Below the pieces are notes generated by a model. That model was not told the DNA's origin. It searched no databases and saw only the letters and a list, made by a program, of their open reading frames with translations. DNA of 64,000 nucleotides, taken from positions 2,418,001 to 2,482,000 of the forward strand of contig NZ_LT629772.1 of the NCBI RefSeq assembly GCF_900105385.1. The letters run 5' to 3'. Below, piece by piece: positions 8,323 to 17,083 of the stretch. This DNA is from Microlunatus soli. GTDB taxonomy: Bacteria; Actinomycetota; Actinomycetes; Propionibacteriales; Propionibacteriaceae. A program made the position numbers and the translations under genes. Each line of letters begins with the position of its first letter. Within the stretch, counting starts at the first letter, position 1.

Positions 8323-9513
8323 ATGAAACGCAGTACCGGCGTCGCCGTGATCGTCGCCGCAGCCGTGCTCGGCGGCGGCGGCGGGACGTACGTTGCCGCC
8401 ACGATGACCGATCAGCACCTGGGTCCGGTCATCTCAGCAGGGTCGACACCGTCGGGTGACACCGAGCAGCCGGCGGGCGACGGGTCGACCGATGCCGCCT
8501 CCGGTCATCGCTCCCCGGTCAACTCCGACGAGGGCGCGCAGGCACCGGCGCCGCTGTTCTACTTCGCCGATGACCGGATCCACGACGGCGACCGCACCGT
8601 TCGGCCAGAACTGACCAAGTCCTGGCCGGTGTCCTCGCTGCAGCGTCTCGGCGACGGCTGGCTGGTCGTCCAACTGGACAGCGACGGCGGCGAACAGGAG
8701 GACTACGTCGGCACCGTCGTCTACCCCGACGGCAGCAGCTGGGACCTGGACCGGATCGGTGCCGGCTGGGACGTCACGTCCGACGGTCAGGTGCTGTTCT
8801 CCGCCGACGGCGATGGTGGCAACTGGACCCGGGCCGACCCGAAGACCCGTCAGCTGACCGATCTGGATCTGGAACCGGACACGGCCGACGGCCTGCCGGT
8901 GATGGACGACGGCGAACCCAAACCGTGGGTCCAAGCGACCGGGTCCGGTTTTCTGACCGCCTGGGAGGCCAGTGACGGCACCCACCTGGTGCAGACCGAC
9001 GCCACCAGCGGCGCCAGCACCGAGGTCGCCGGACCCGGCGTGCAGCGCCCGAACACCTCTCCGGACGGCAGCTACGCCGTCGGCGACACGGTCGGCGACG
9101 ACACCGAGAACGACGGTCAGTGCCTGTCCGGCGGTGCGCTGGCCCCGAGCCCGTCGAGCACCGCGCCGGCGAGCACCGACGGCTGGTGGCACAACTGCGA
9201 CTTCCGGCGACTCAGCACGGTCTCTCCGTACTCACCGAACGGCCGCCGGCTGCTCACCGTCGACGCACAATCCGACGGCTACGGTCCCGGCGAATTCGAC
9301 ATCCTGGACGCCCGCACCGGCGCCCCGTATTACATGGTCGACGCCCCGGAATGGACCTACGACGCGGCCTGGGCCGACGACCAGACACTGACCGTGCTGG
9401 CCCATCCCGACGGCAACTCCGAGAAGCGGACGCTGATCTATCGGGTGGATCTCGCCGGCAACGCCGACAAGGTCGACAAGGTGAAGGGGAAGGTCACCCT
9501 CGGCACCCCGTGA
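8323..9513 (+). CDS. secreted/anchored protein with beta-propeller-like repeats
   Basis: A 396-aa exported protein. MKRSTGVAVIVAAAVLGGGG is a signal peptide or membrane anchor; no lipobox cysteine follows. After a Thr/Ser/Gly-rich linker come blade-like repeats (GDGWLVVQLDSDGG, GAGWDVTSDGQVLFS, SPYSPNGRRLLTVDAQ, WTYDAAWADDQTLTVLAHP) as in TolB/WD40-like propellers, so a binding or scaffold role at the cell surface is likely. Start ATG 8323 has GAGGGG upstream. It ends 9 bp before the convergent sigma-factor stop. No enzyme motif was recognised. Confidence 0.75.
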   Translation: MKRSTGVAVIVAAAVLGGGGGTYVAATMTDQHLGPVISAGSTPSGDTEQPAGDGSTDAASGHRSPVNSDEGAQAPAPLFYFADDRIHDGDRTVRPELTKSWPVSSLQRLGDGWLVVQLDSDGGEQEDYVGTVVYPDGSSWDLDRIGAGWDVTSDGQVLFSADGDGGNWTRADPKTRQLTDLDLEPDTADGLPVMDDGEPKPWVQATGSGFLTAWEASDGTHLVQTDATSGASTEVAGPGVQRPNTSPDGSYAVGDTVGDDTENDGQCLSGGALAPSPSSTAPASTDGWWHNCDFRRLSTVSPYSPNGRRLLTVDAQSDGYGPGEFDILDARTGAPYYMVDAPEWTYDAAWADDQTLTVLAHPDGNSEKRTLIYRVDLAGNADKVDKVKGKVTLGTP

Positions 9514-9522
9514 CCGCGGACG

Positions 9523-10104
9523 CTATCCGTGCACCCGGAGCAGCGGCCGTACGGTCTGCCGGGCGGTGTGGATCCGCGACTTCACGGTGCCCAACGGCAC
9601 GTCGAGCAGGTCGGCGATCTCCCGATAGTCCAGATGCTGGATGTCTCGCAGCACCAACGGTTCGACCAACTCCGGCCGGCTCTCTCCGAGCGTCTCCAGG
9701 GCGTCCAGCAGATCCAGCCGACTGCCGGCAATGACACTGGTGGTCCGCGGATCGGCATAGGTCGGGAACGCCTCGACACTGCGTTCGGTCGCGCGTCGCT
9801 TGAGCTTGCGATAGGTGCTGCGGGCGCTGTTGGCGGCGACGGCGTACAGCCAGGTGCTGAAGCGGCTGCGGCCGCCGAAGGACTCGATCCGGGTCGCGAC
9901 CAGCAACATCGCGTCCTGGGTGGCCTCCTCGGCGTCGTCGGGATTGATCAGCATCCGACCGCAGATCCGCCGGACCTGCGGCAGGATCCGAGCCAGCAGA
10001 TCGTCCAGCACGACGGGCTCGCCGGCGGCGGCGCGGCGGGCCAGATCCTCCAGCTCCGCCGCCTCTGCGGGGTCCGGTTGACCCACGTTGTCGGCGATGT
10101 TCAT
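9523..10104 (-). CDS. ECF-type RNA polymerase sigma factor
   Basis: A 193-aa sigma-70-family factor. Region 2 is seen in DAEEATQDAMLLVATRIESF and FSTWLYAVAANSARSTYRKL (the DNA-melting and -10 helices), and region 4 in LDYREIADLLDVPLGTVKSR (helix-turn-helix for the -35). A ~45-residue N-terminal extension precedes region 2. Start ATG 10104 is preceded by AGGGGG at 6 nt. There is no adjacent anti-sigma gene; instead it diverges from a Ser/Thr kinase gene across 58 bp, so kinase-linked control is possible but unproven. Confidence 0.92.
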   Translation of the reverse strand: MNIADNVGQPDPAEAAELEDLARRAAAGEPVVLDDLLARILPQVRRICGRMLINPDDAEEATQDAMLLVATRIESFGGRSRFSTWLYAVAANSARSTYRKLKRRATERSVEAFPTYADPRTTSVIAGSRLDLLDALETLGESRPELVEPLVLRDIQHLDYREIADLLDVPLGTVKSRIHTARQTVRPLLRVHG

Positions 10105-10162
10105 CGAATCCCCCTTCGACCGTAGACGGAAAACCGACCGCGGCTCGTGCAGAATACGCTGC

Positions 10163-11332
10163 GTGTCACTCCCAGAGCAGCTCGGACGTCTCCGCCGGAT
10201 CAACCGGATCGGTGCGGGCGGCTTTGCGACGGTCTGGCTCTACCACGACGACGAACTCCGATCACCGGTTGCGGTGAAGGCGCTGGCCGAGAACTGGGCG
10301 CAACGCGATGACGTCCGGGACCGGTTCCTGGAGGAGGCAAGGATCCTGCGGGCGGCCGACTCCGACCATGTGGTCCGGGTCTACGACATCGGCGAGGCCG
10401 ACGGTACGCCGTACTTCGTGATGTCGTACGCCGACCGCGGCTCGCTGGCCGATCATCTGGCGCCCGGGCTGCCGCTGCCGCCGCCGATGGTGGTCGATCT
10501 GGTGTCCCAGGCGGCGCAGGGTCTGGACGTGTTGCATCGGCACGGCGTGGTGCACCGCGACATCAAGCCGCAGAACCTGCTGCTGCGGGCGGCGCCGGAC
10601 GGACGGGCCCGGGTGATGGTCGCCGATCTCGGGGTGGCCAAAGCGATGCTGCATGCCAGCGGTCTCACCCAGATCGTCGGTACCCCCGCCTACATGGCAC
10701 CGGAGCAGGCCACCGGCGGTGACATCGACCAGCGAGCCGACGTACACGCGCTCGGCGCAGTCGCCTATCAGATGTTCACCGGCCGTCGGGTTCGCGAAGG
10801 AATGGAGTCGGTTGCCCAGGGGCAGCCGCCGATCCCGCCGTCCCAGCACACACCGCTGCCGCCCGGCGTGGACGCGGTGCTGCTGCGCGCGTTGGATCCC
10901 GATCCGGCGGGGCGCTGGGCCCAGGTGGTGGACTTCACCGACGCACTGCAGGTCAGTGTGCTCGGCCCCGGCCAGCCGGTGCCGGTCCCGGGTCGTTCGG
11001 CCTCGTCCGGTCCCGAACCGGGCAGCGCGCCACCGCAGTTCCCGACAGGTTTCGGACCCGACCGGTCCCAGCTCGGCCAGAGCAGGACGACCCCGGCCGG
11101 CCATACCCCGACGAGCCAGACACCGCCAGGTCACACCCCGCAGCCGGGATCACCTCAATTCGTGACCCCGTCGCAGGCCGGCCGCACACCGCAGCCCGAC
11201 AACACGGGTGATCCGAGTTCCGACGGCGGCCGGCCGAACCTCCGGCCCGGGCGGGTGCTGCTGATCGCGCTGCTGGCGATCGTGGTGGCGTTCCTGCTGT
11301 CGTTCGTGTTGGTGAGCCTGTTCACGCGTTGA
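10163..11332 (+). CDS. membrane-anchored serine/threonine protein kinase (PknB type)
   Basis: A 389-aa Hanks-type kinase. The glycine loop is IGAGGFATVW, the ATP lysine is in VAVKAL, the catalytic loop is HRDIKPQNLLL, the DFG position reads DLG, and the activation segment ends GTPAYMAPEQ. After the kinase domain (~1-270) comes a Pro/Thr/Gln-rich juxtamembrane linker with repeated HTP/PQ units and a single terminal membrane helix (VLLIALLAIVVAFLLSFVLV) with only a few residues outside, so no extracellular sensor. The GTG at 10163 gives the standard N-terminus; a frame from 10088 would overlap the divergent sigma gene. Confidence 0.9.
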   Translation: MSLPEQLGRLRRINRIGAGGFATVWLYHDDELRSPVAVKALAENWAQRDDVRDRFLEEARILRAADSDHVVRVYDIGEADGTPYFVMSYADRGSLADHLAPGLPLPPPMVVDLVSQAAQGLDVLHRHGVVHRDIKPQNLLLRAAPDGRARVMVADLGVAKAMLHASGLTQIVGTPAYMAPEQATGGDIDQRADVHALGAVAYQMFTGRRVREGMESVAQGQPPIPPSQHTPLPPGVDAVLLRALDPDPAGRWAQVVDFTDALQVSVLGPGQPVPVPGRSASSGPEPGSAPPQFPTGFGPDRSQLGQSRTTPAGHTPTSQTPPGHTPQPGSPQFVTPSQAGRTPQPDNTGDPSSDGGRPNLRPGRVLLIALLAIVVAFLLSFVLVSLFTR

Positions 11333-11338
11333 CGTGGT

Positions 11339-11938
11339 TCAGGCGTTGACGTAGCGGCGGCCCTCGAAGGCCCGCCCCAGGGTGACCTCGTCGGCGTACT
11401 CGAGGTCGCCGCCGACCGGCAGCCCGGAAGCCAACCGGCTCACCTTGACACCCATCGGCAGCAACAGCCGACTCAGGTAGGTGGCCGTGGCCTCACCCTC
11501 CAGGTTGGGGTCGGTGGCCAGGATGATCTCGACCACGGTGCCGTCGGCCAACCGTTCGCACAGCTCACGGATCTTGAGGTCACCCGGGCCGATCCCGTCG
11601 ATCGGACTGATCGCCCCGCCGAGCACGTGGTAGCGGCCGCGGAACTCGCGGGTGCGTTCGATCGCCACCACGTCCTTGGACTCCTCGACCACGCAGATCA
11701 ACGCCGGATCGCGACGCGGATCCCGACAGATCCGGCACTGGTCGTCCTCGGAGACGTTGAAGCAGGTCTCGCAGAACTTCACCTTGCTCTTGACTTCGAT
11801 CAAGATGTCGGCCAGTTTGCGGATGTCGTCGGGGTCGGCGGCGAGGATGTGGAACGCGATCCGTTGCGCAGACTTCGGCCCGATGCCGGGCAGCCGTCCG
11901 AGCTCGTCGATCAGGTCTTGGACCGGACCCTCGTACAC
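11339..11938 (-). CDS. recR: recombination mediator RecR
   Basis: A 199-aa RecR. It shows the helix-hairpin-helix near the start ([21 protein letters not shown]), the four-cysteine zinc site (CETCFNV and CRICRD), and a Toprim domain ([16 protein letters not shown], then [15 protein letters not shown]). It works with RecF/RecO to load RecA at single-strand gaps. Start is GTG 11938 with AGGGG nearby. It closes the minus-strand dnaX-ybaB-recR cluster, 59 bp after ybaB, an order common across bacteria. Confidence 0.96.
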   Translation of the reverse strand: MYEGPVQDLIDELGRLPGIGPKSAQRIAFHILAADPDDIRKLADILIEVKSKVKFCETCFNVSEDDQCRICRDPRRDPALICVVEESKDVVAIERTREFRGRYHVLGGAISPIDGIGPGDLKIRELCERLADGTVVEIILATDPNLEGEATATYLSRLLLPMGVKVSRLASGLPVGGDLEYADEVTLGRAFEGRRYVNA

Positions 11939-11997
11939 CTATCCCCTCATCTCCTCGGCGCCGCGCTGCGGCAGTCGATCGTCATCGGCCGAGCAGG

Positions 11998-12450
11998 TCA
12001 CAGACCCAGACCGCCGGCCATCGGGCCGAGCTTGGCCGCAGCGGCCTGCTGCTGCTCCTCGGTTGCTGCCCGGACCGCGGCCAGCACCAGATCGGCGAGC
12101 GTCTCGGTGTCGTCGGGGTCGGCAGCTTCGGGCTTGATCGTCAGATCGAGCAGCTCACCGGCGCCGGACACCTTGGCGATCACCAGGTCACCACCCGACC
12201 GGCCCTCGAACGTGGTGGCGGCCAGTTCTTCCTGCGCCTGCATCAACTGCTGCTGCATCGCCTGGGCCTGCGCCAGCATGCCGCCCAGGTCCATGCCGCC
12301 GGGCGCGCCGCCCATCCCGCCGAGGCCCTCCAGATCTCCGAGGCCGGGAATGCCGCTGCTCCCCCGCGGATCAGCCGGGGACGCCGGATCGGAGGGTGTA
12401 CCCGGATCTGGGTTGGGCGAGTTCGGGTTGGGCGAGTTCGGTTCGGACAT
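11998..12450 (-). CDS. YbaB/EbfC family nucleoid-associated protein
   Basis: A 150-aa small DNA-binding protein. The core is MLAQAQAMQQQLMQAQEELA, then GGDLVIAKVSGAGELLDLTI and DDTETLADLVLAAVRAATEE, the usual YbaB fold that forms tweezer-like dimers on DNA. Unusually for the family it has a ~50-residue N-terminal extension rich in Pro, Asn, Ser and Gly. It lies between dnaX and recR, its normal place. Start ATG 12450. Confidence 0.93.
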   Translation of the reverse strand: MSEPNSPNPNSPNPDPGTPSDPASPADPRGSSGIPGLGDLEGLGGMGGAPGGMDLGGMLAQAQAMQQQLMQAQEELAATTFEGRSGGDLVIAKVSGAGELLDLTIKPEAADPDDTETLADLVLAAVRAATEEQQQAAAAKLGPMAGGLGL

Positions 12451-12539
12451 GACGCGGAACTCCTGGCTGAGCGTTGCGAATGGACTGAAGCGCGGAACGC
12501 TCTCGCTGCGAGAGCTGCTCCACGTACGGACACCCCAGC

Positions 12540-15239
12540 CTATGCGCCCGTCTCCTCCTCCGCGATGATCTCGGCGCCGAGTCGGCGTTGGAGCAGTTCG
12601 GTGTGCGACTCAGCGGCCTCATCCAGAGTGTCGTCGTTGCGGTCGGCCAGTGCATCACGGGCGTCCCAGTCCTCGGCGCCACCCGATCCTCCGGACCCGT
12701 CCGCCGAGGACGGGCTGACCCGCCACGGCGGCGCATCGTCGATGGCGCCCGGCCCGGGCCCAGCATTCCCGGACCACCCAGCATTCGCGGCCTCGCCGGA
12801 TCGCCCGGATTCTCCGGGGCGCTCGAAAGCTGCCAGCCGCTCCGGATCCGGCGGCCGATTCCCCGGACCGCCGCCATCGTGCTGCTGACCGGCCGATCCG
12901 GCCCCGGTCCCCGCGGGCGAGTCGACGGGTGCCCACGGGTCGACCGGTACGGCACCGGCAGGTCCGGACGATTCGCGGCCGAAGGGCGGCTGCCCGCCGG
13001 GTGCCGATCCCGACGGCCCCGCGGAGGACGGCGCTGAACTCGGTCGGGCTGAATTCGATGGCGCTGGATTTGATGGGCCCGCGCCGGAGGGCCCTGCGCT
13101 AAAAGGCGGCGTGTCGGGCGGACCCGCAGGTGCGGTCCCGGAACCCGACGAGCCGAAGTTCGAGTCCGACGGGCCGGTATCCGACGAGTGCGCGGAGGGG
13201 CGAGAATCCGATGGGTTCGAGTTCGGCCGTCCGCCCCGTCCGCCGCCAGAACCGGCGCTCGGATCGATCATCGTCTCGATCTTCAGCTGAGCGCCGAGCA
13301 CCGAGATCAGGGCATCGCGAAGGATGTCCTCGCTACCGCCGCGAGCGAAATTCTCCCGGGCGCCGGCATTCGGCATCGCCAGCACGAGGGTGCCGTTGGT
13401 GAGGTCGGCGACATGGGCGTTCTGACTCAGCAGGATCCAGGTGAACCGCCGCCGGTTCTTGACCTCTTCCAGGATCTCCGGCCAGAGCCGTCGCAGATCG
13501 GTGATGGAGAGGTTGGATCCCTGCCCGGGTCCTCCCGGTCCAGCCTGTCCCTGTCCGGCCTGTGCTGGCGCAGGTGGCTGTGCCGGGACCGGATCGGTCG
13601 CAGCCGTCGGCGGCTGCGATGCCCCGGTCGGTTCAGACTCCGGCGCGGGCGATCGATCTGCTTGCTGGGCCTGCGGCCGACTCCCCGGCATCGTCGGGGT
13701 CGGCCAATCGTCGACACCGTGGCTCTGTTGGGCCGCAGCCGACCGATCGGCTGCCGGGGCCACATTCTGCTCCGGGGCAACGTTCTGCTCCGGGGCAACA
13801 CTCGACTCCGGGGCAACGCTCGGCACCGAGGGCGGTCGGTCGCCGACCGGATCGACGGTGTTCTGCGGCGGCGCGGAGCCGGCGTCGCCGCTCGGCTGGG
13901 CGGCCGGCGATACGGACGGTCCTGCGGCCGGGTTGCCCGGACCGGGTCCCGTCGCCGCCACCGGCTGGTCCTGCGCGGCGCCGGTGCTGGTCATCCCGAT
14001 CCGCCGCTCGAGGCGGTCCAGCCGAGCATGCACGCCACGGTCGTCGAGATCGGTCCCGGGCAGCAGCACCCGGGCACACATCAGTTCCAGGTGCAGCCGT
14101 GGCGCGGTTGTCCCGCGCATCTCGGTCAGACCGGCGGCCAACACCTCGCCGGCCCGGGTCAACTCCCCGGCTCCGAGCGCGGCCGCCTGCGAACTGAACC
14201 GCTCGGCCTGATCGTCGGCCACGTCCACCAGCCCGGAGGTCAACGCATCCGGCACCGCAGCCACGATCACCAGATCACGCAGTCGGCGCAACAGGTCCTC
14301 GGCGAACCGCCGCGGGTCCTGACCGACCTCGATCACCTTGTCCACACAACGGAAGACGCCCCCTGCGTCACCGGCGGCGAAGGCGTCCAACATCTCGTCC
14401 AGCAAGGAATCCGGCGTATAGCCCAACAGCGCCGCGGCCTGGCTGTAGGAGACACCCTGCTCCGCGGCCGCTCCGAGAAGTTGATCAAGGACCGACAGTG
14501 AGTCACGGACCGAACCGGCGCCGGCCCTGACCACCAGCGGCAGCACCCCGTTCTCCACCTGGATGCCCTCGGCGGTGCACAGCGTGCCGAGATAATCGCT
14601 GAGCACCCGCGGCGGCACCAACCGGAACGGATAGTGGTGGGTCCGGGACCGGATCGTCCCGATCACCTTGTCCGGCTCGGTGGTGGCGAAGATGAACTTG
14701 ACGTGCGGCGGCGGCTCCTCGACCAGCTTCAGCAGCGCATTGAAGCCGGCCGTGGTGACCATGTGGGCCTCGTCGACGATGTAGATCTTGTAGCGGCTGC
14801 TGACCGGTGCGAAGAACGCCCGCTCCCGCAGGTCACGCGCATCGTCGACGCCGCCGTGGCTGGCCGCGTCGATCTCGATCACGTCGATGCTTCCCGGCCC
14901 GCCGGTGGCCAGGTCACGACACGAAGCGCACTCACCGCACGGCTCGGCGACCGGAGCCTGCTCGCAGTTCAGCGCACGCGCCAGGATGCGCGCCGACGTG
15001 GTCTTGCCGCAGCCCCGCGGGCCGGAGAACAGATAGGCGTGATTGACCTTGTTGTTGACCAACGCCCGCTGCAGCGGCTCGGTGACGTGCTCCTGCCCGA
15101 TCACTTCGGCGAAGGTGTCGGGGCGGTAGCGCCGATAGAGCGCAAGCGGCGGCGCCACGGCCGGAGCCTCGAACAGTGCATCATCGGCACCGGTCATGCC
15201 AACACCATCCGAGCCGGTCACACCGTCCATGCCGGTCAC
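12540..15239 (-). CDS. dnaX: DNA polymerase III subunit gamma/tau
   Basis: The clamp-loader ATPase. The AAA+ core begins LYRRYRPDTFAEVIGQEHV, with Walker A GPRGCGKTTSARI, the zinc-binding cysteines of CGECASC, Walker B-type YIVDEAHMV and sensor FATTEPDKVIGTIRSR. After the conserved ~370 residues follows a very long Pro/Ser/Gly/Ala-rich tail interrupted by a tau-like segment (ITDLRRLWPEILEEVKNRRR). The tail contains tandem repeats (13761-13822). The GTG at 15239 has GGGAGG 7 nt upstream and gives 899 aa; a GTG at 15272 would add 11 residues and has no good ribosome site. No slippery frameshift sequence was noticed. First gene of the dnaX-ybaB-recR cluster. Confidence 0.93.
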   Translation of the reverse strand: MTGMDGVTGSDGVGMTGADDALFEAPAVAPPLALYRRYRPDTFAEVIGQEHVTEPLQRALVNNKVNHAYLFSGPRGCGKTTSARILARALNCEQAPVAEPCGECASCRDLATGGPGSIDVIEIDAASHGGVDDARDLRERAFFAPVSSRYKIYIVDEAHMVTTAGFNALLKLVEEPPPHVKFIFATTEPDKVIGTIRSRTHHYPFRLVPPRVLSDYLGTLCTAEGIQVENGVLPLVVRAGAGSVRDSLSVLDQLLGAAAEQGVSYSQAAALLGYTPDSLLDEMLDAFAAGDAGGVFRCVDKVIEVGQDPRRFAEDLLRRLRDLVIVAAVPDALTSGLVDVADDQAERFSSQAAALGAGELTRAGEVLAAGLTEMRGTTAPRLHLELMCARVLLPGTDLDDRGVHARLDRLERRIGMTSTGAAQDQPVAATGPGPGNPAAGPSVSPAAQPSGDAGSAPPQNTVDPVGDRPPSVPSVAPESSVAPEQNVAPEQNVAPAADRSAAAQQSHGVDDWPTPTMPGSRPQAQQADRSPAPESEPTGASQPPTAATDPVPAQPPAPAQAGQGQAGPGGPGQGSNLSITDLRRLWPEILEEVKNRRRFTWILLSQNAHVADLTNGTLVLAMPNAGARENFARGGSEDILRDALISVLGAQLKIETMIDPSAGSGGGRGGRPNSNPSDSRPSAHSSDTGPSDSNFGSSGSGTAPAGPPDTPPFSAGPSGAGPSNPAPSNSARPSSAPSSAGPSGSAPGGQPPFGRESSGPAGAVPVDPWAPVDSPAGTGAGSAGQQHDGGGPGNRPPDPERLAAFERPGESGRSGEAANAGWSGNAGPGPGAIDDAPPWRVSPSSADGSGGSGGAEDWDARDALADRNDDTLDEAAESHTELLQRRLGAEIIAEEETGA
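13761..13822. repeat. 18-bp tandem repeat inside dnaX
   Basis: About three and a half copies of an 18-bp unit built on CTCCGGGGCAAC encode repeated VAPEQN/VAPES peptide units in the disordered tail of the gamma/tau subunit. The unit length keeps the frame, so copy number can vary without breaking the gene. Confidence 0.7.
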
Positions 15240-15322
15240 GTCGGCGCCTCCCTGATCAACCACGGTCGTCACCCTAGTAGGTGGCTGCGACAGAACCGAC
15301 GGCTCGATGATGTGATGACTCC

Positions 15323-15943
15323 ATGACCATCACCTGGATGCTGTTCGATGCCGACGGCGTACTGCAGCGGATGCCCGTAGGCTGGAAGTCCTCGCTGCTC
15401 GACCAGCTGACCGATGGCCGATCGGATACCGACCCGGAAGCGACGTTGGCCGAGATCTTCGCCGCCGAACGGGCCCGGGCCATCACCGGCGGCGACTTCA
15501 CCGCCGTCGTCACCGAGGTCCTCCAGCAGCGACGACTCGACGTCGATCCGCAAGCAGTCCTGAACTCCTGGCGGACGCTGGAGGTCGACCCGCAGCTGAT
15601 CGCGAGGATCAGCGATCTGCGGGCGGCCGGAATCAACTGCGCGCTGGCTACCAACCAACAAGACGTCCGGATCTCCCACATGCGGGCGATGCCGGAGTAC
15701 GCCGATGTCTTCGACCGGCAGTTCTACTCGGCCGAGTTGGGGCTGGCCAAACCGGATCCGGCGTTCTTCGCGGCGGTTCTCGAGGAGCTCGGCATCGCGG
15801 CCGAGCAGGCGCTGTTCATCGATGACTCTGCGGCCAACGTCGACGGAGCACGGATGGCAGGGCTGCGCGCGGAGCTGTTCAGCCAGTCGGCCGGACGAGG
15901 GGAGCTGGACCGCATTCTGAGCCTGCACGGCGTCCAGGTCTGA
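15323..15943 (+). CDS. HAD-superfamily hydrolase (subfamily IA)
   Basis: A 206-aa haloacid-dehalogenase-like phosphatase. Motif I is LFDADGV (Asp nucleophile and Asp+2), motif II is the Thr in CALATNQQ, the motif III lysine is in GLAKPDPAFF, and motif IV is FIDDSAANVDGA. The cap is a small alpha-helical insertion after motif I. The physiological phosphate ester is unknown. The gene diverges from dnaX and converges with the SRP RNA. Confidence 0.9.
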   Translation: MTITWMLFDADGVLQRMPVGWKSSLLDQLTDGRSDTDPEATLAEIFAAERARAITGGDFTAVVTEVLQQRRLDVDPQAVLNSWRTLEVDPQLIARISDLRAAGINCALATNQQDVRISHMRAMPEYADVFDRQFYSAELGLAKPDPAFFAAVLEELGIAAEQALFIDDSAANVDGARMAGLRAELFSQSAGRGELDRILSLHGVQV

Positions 15944-15966
15944 CGTCCCTCATGTCCCCGGACATG

Positions 15967-16060
15967 AAAAAGCCCCCCGCGTACCCGAAAGAGCTCGCTT
16001 ACCCTTGCTGCCTTCCGACCCTGGGGGAGTTGGGCAAGATATCGCCACGCGGGGGACCGA
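15967..16060 (-). ncRNA. ffs: signal recognition particle RNA, small bacterial type (4.5S)
   Basis: Read on the minus strand, the sequence holds the SRP core: CCCAACTCCCCCAGGGTCGG runs into GAAGGCAGCAAGGGTAAGCG, i.e. the GGAA-type tetraloop and the asymmetric loop that binds Ffh. The ends pair (CGCGGGGG-type strands at 16048-16056 and 15973-15981), and the transcript closes with a T5 run at 15967-15971. A location next to dnaX is usual in actinobacteria. The exact 5' end is estimated. Confidence 0.9.
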
Positions 16061-16122
16061 CACCCGAGTGTACGCGATCAACCGACGCCAGACCATCCGG
16101 CCACCGACACCGCACACTTGGC

Positions 16123-16185
16123 CACCGAATGTGAGCTGGTGGCTGTCAGCCGACCGGATCGGCAGCCATCAGCTCACATTCGGTG
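16123..16185. repeat. 23-bp inverted repeat (long hairpin)
   Basis: CACCGAATGTGAGCTGGTGG(CTG) at 16123-16145 faces its reverse complement at 16163-16185 with a single mismatch and a 17-nt loop. It lies between the SRP RNA and the decayed 1707-type gene. It lacks a T-run, so it is not a classic terminator. Confidence 0.8.
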
Positions 16186-16217
16186 TCGATGGCACGCTCA
16201 GCGCCATACTGGTTCGC

Positions 16218-16357
16218 ATGTCCATGCCGGCACAGCCGCCGCAGCGGATCGGGGACGCCGCGCGCGATCGAGCCGCCGGATGCTCCGCACGGCAGCTGAC
16301 GCCTCGACGGACCGGATCGACCAGCTGAGGAGCTGCTCAGCTCGGTCGCTTCTGTGA
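16218..16357 (+). pseudogene. decayed copy of a 1707-type SHOCT-like gene
   Basis: MPAQPPQRIGDAARDRAAG is the same N-terminus as the intact gene 180 bp downstream (MPPQRIGDAERDQAAEF). After about 20 codons the frame is lost; the next frame continues as an LRTAADAS...DRIDQLRS remnant before stops appear. The rest of the domain and the membrane helices are gone. Confidence 0.7.
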
Positions 16358-16397
16358 ACCAGGTGAAGGCGCCCCCAACGCGAGGAATAATCGATGT

Positions 16398-16937
16398 GTG
16401 AGTCAGTCGCAGCCGATGCCACCTCAGCGGATCGGGGACGCCGAACGGGATCAAGCTGCCGAATTCCTCCGAGAACATCACGCACAGGGTCGTCTGGACC
16501 CGGCCGAGTTCGACGATCGGATCACCGCGGCACTGAGCGCCAAGTGGCAGTCCGATCTGGACCGGCTGTTCTTCGACCTGCCGGCTCCGACCCCACGCGG
16601 TGCTGTCGCACCGGTGCCACAGGCCAAGCCGCCGGCATCGACCACCATCCCCGGCCTGCTGTCGGACAAGACGCGCAACATGATGGACGTGCTGTCGGTG
16701 GCGATCTGGCCGATCGCCATTGCCGGCATGGTCTTCCTGCACGGCCGCGCCGGCCTGTTGATCTTCCTCGCCATCATGCTGACCGTGATGTGGCATCGCC
16801 GGAAGAGCCAGGACAATGCCGCGCGCGCCAAACTCGAGCGGGACGCCAAGCAGCAACAGGACGCCGAGCGGCGCCGCCTGGAGCAGGAGCGACGGCGCTA
16901 CCAGGACCCCAACGGGCCCTGGGGTCCGCTGGGCTGA
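16398..16937 (+). CDS. DUF1707 SHOCT-like domain membrane protein
   Basis: A 179-aa protein. The N-terminal ~50 residues (QRIGDAERDQAAEFLREHHA, then GRLDPAEFDDRITAALSA and DLDRLFFDLP) are the DUF1707 domain common in actinobacteria. It is followed by two adjacent hydrophobic helices (~95-130) and a charged, Arg/Gln-rich helix at the C-terminus. The GTG at 16398 has GAGGA upstream. One of three tandem copies, of which the first is broken. Function is unknown; such proteins are often thought to act at the membrane. Confidence 0.85.
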   Translation: MSQSQPMPPQRIGDAERDQAAEFLREHHAQGRLDPAEFDDRITAALSAKWQSDLDRLFFDLPAPTPRGAVAPVPQAKPPASTTIPGLLSDKTRNMMDVLSVAIWPIAIAGMVFLHGRAGLLIFLAIMLTVMWHRRKSQDNAARAKLERDAKQQQDAERRRLEQERRRYQDPNGPWGPLG

Positions 16938-17083
16938 CCCCGATCACCGCCCGACCGCGGGTGCCGACCCTGGCCCAACCCTGACCCGTCGAACCCGGGG
17001 TCGCCCGGTGACAATTGCCATGGCGCGTTCGCCCTCGGCGGCCCGATACTGAATGGGTGGCTGCGATCCAGGAGAACGACCCG

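Noticed and set aside
13188-14501. 437-codon plus-strand frame opposite dnaX
   Set aside because: Arg-rich antisense frame without motifs; dnaX on the minus strand is certain.
15951-15966. CATGTC-CCCG-GACATG as terminator of the HAD gene
   Set aside because: On the plus strand it is followed by A-rich, not T-rich, sequence; the T-run belongs to the SRP RNA on the other strand.
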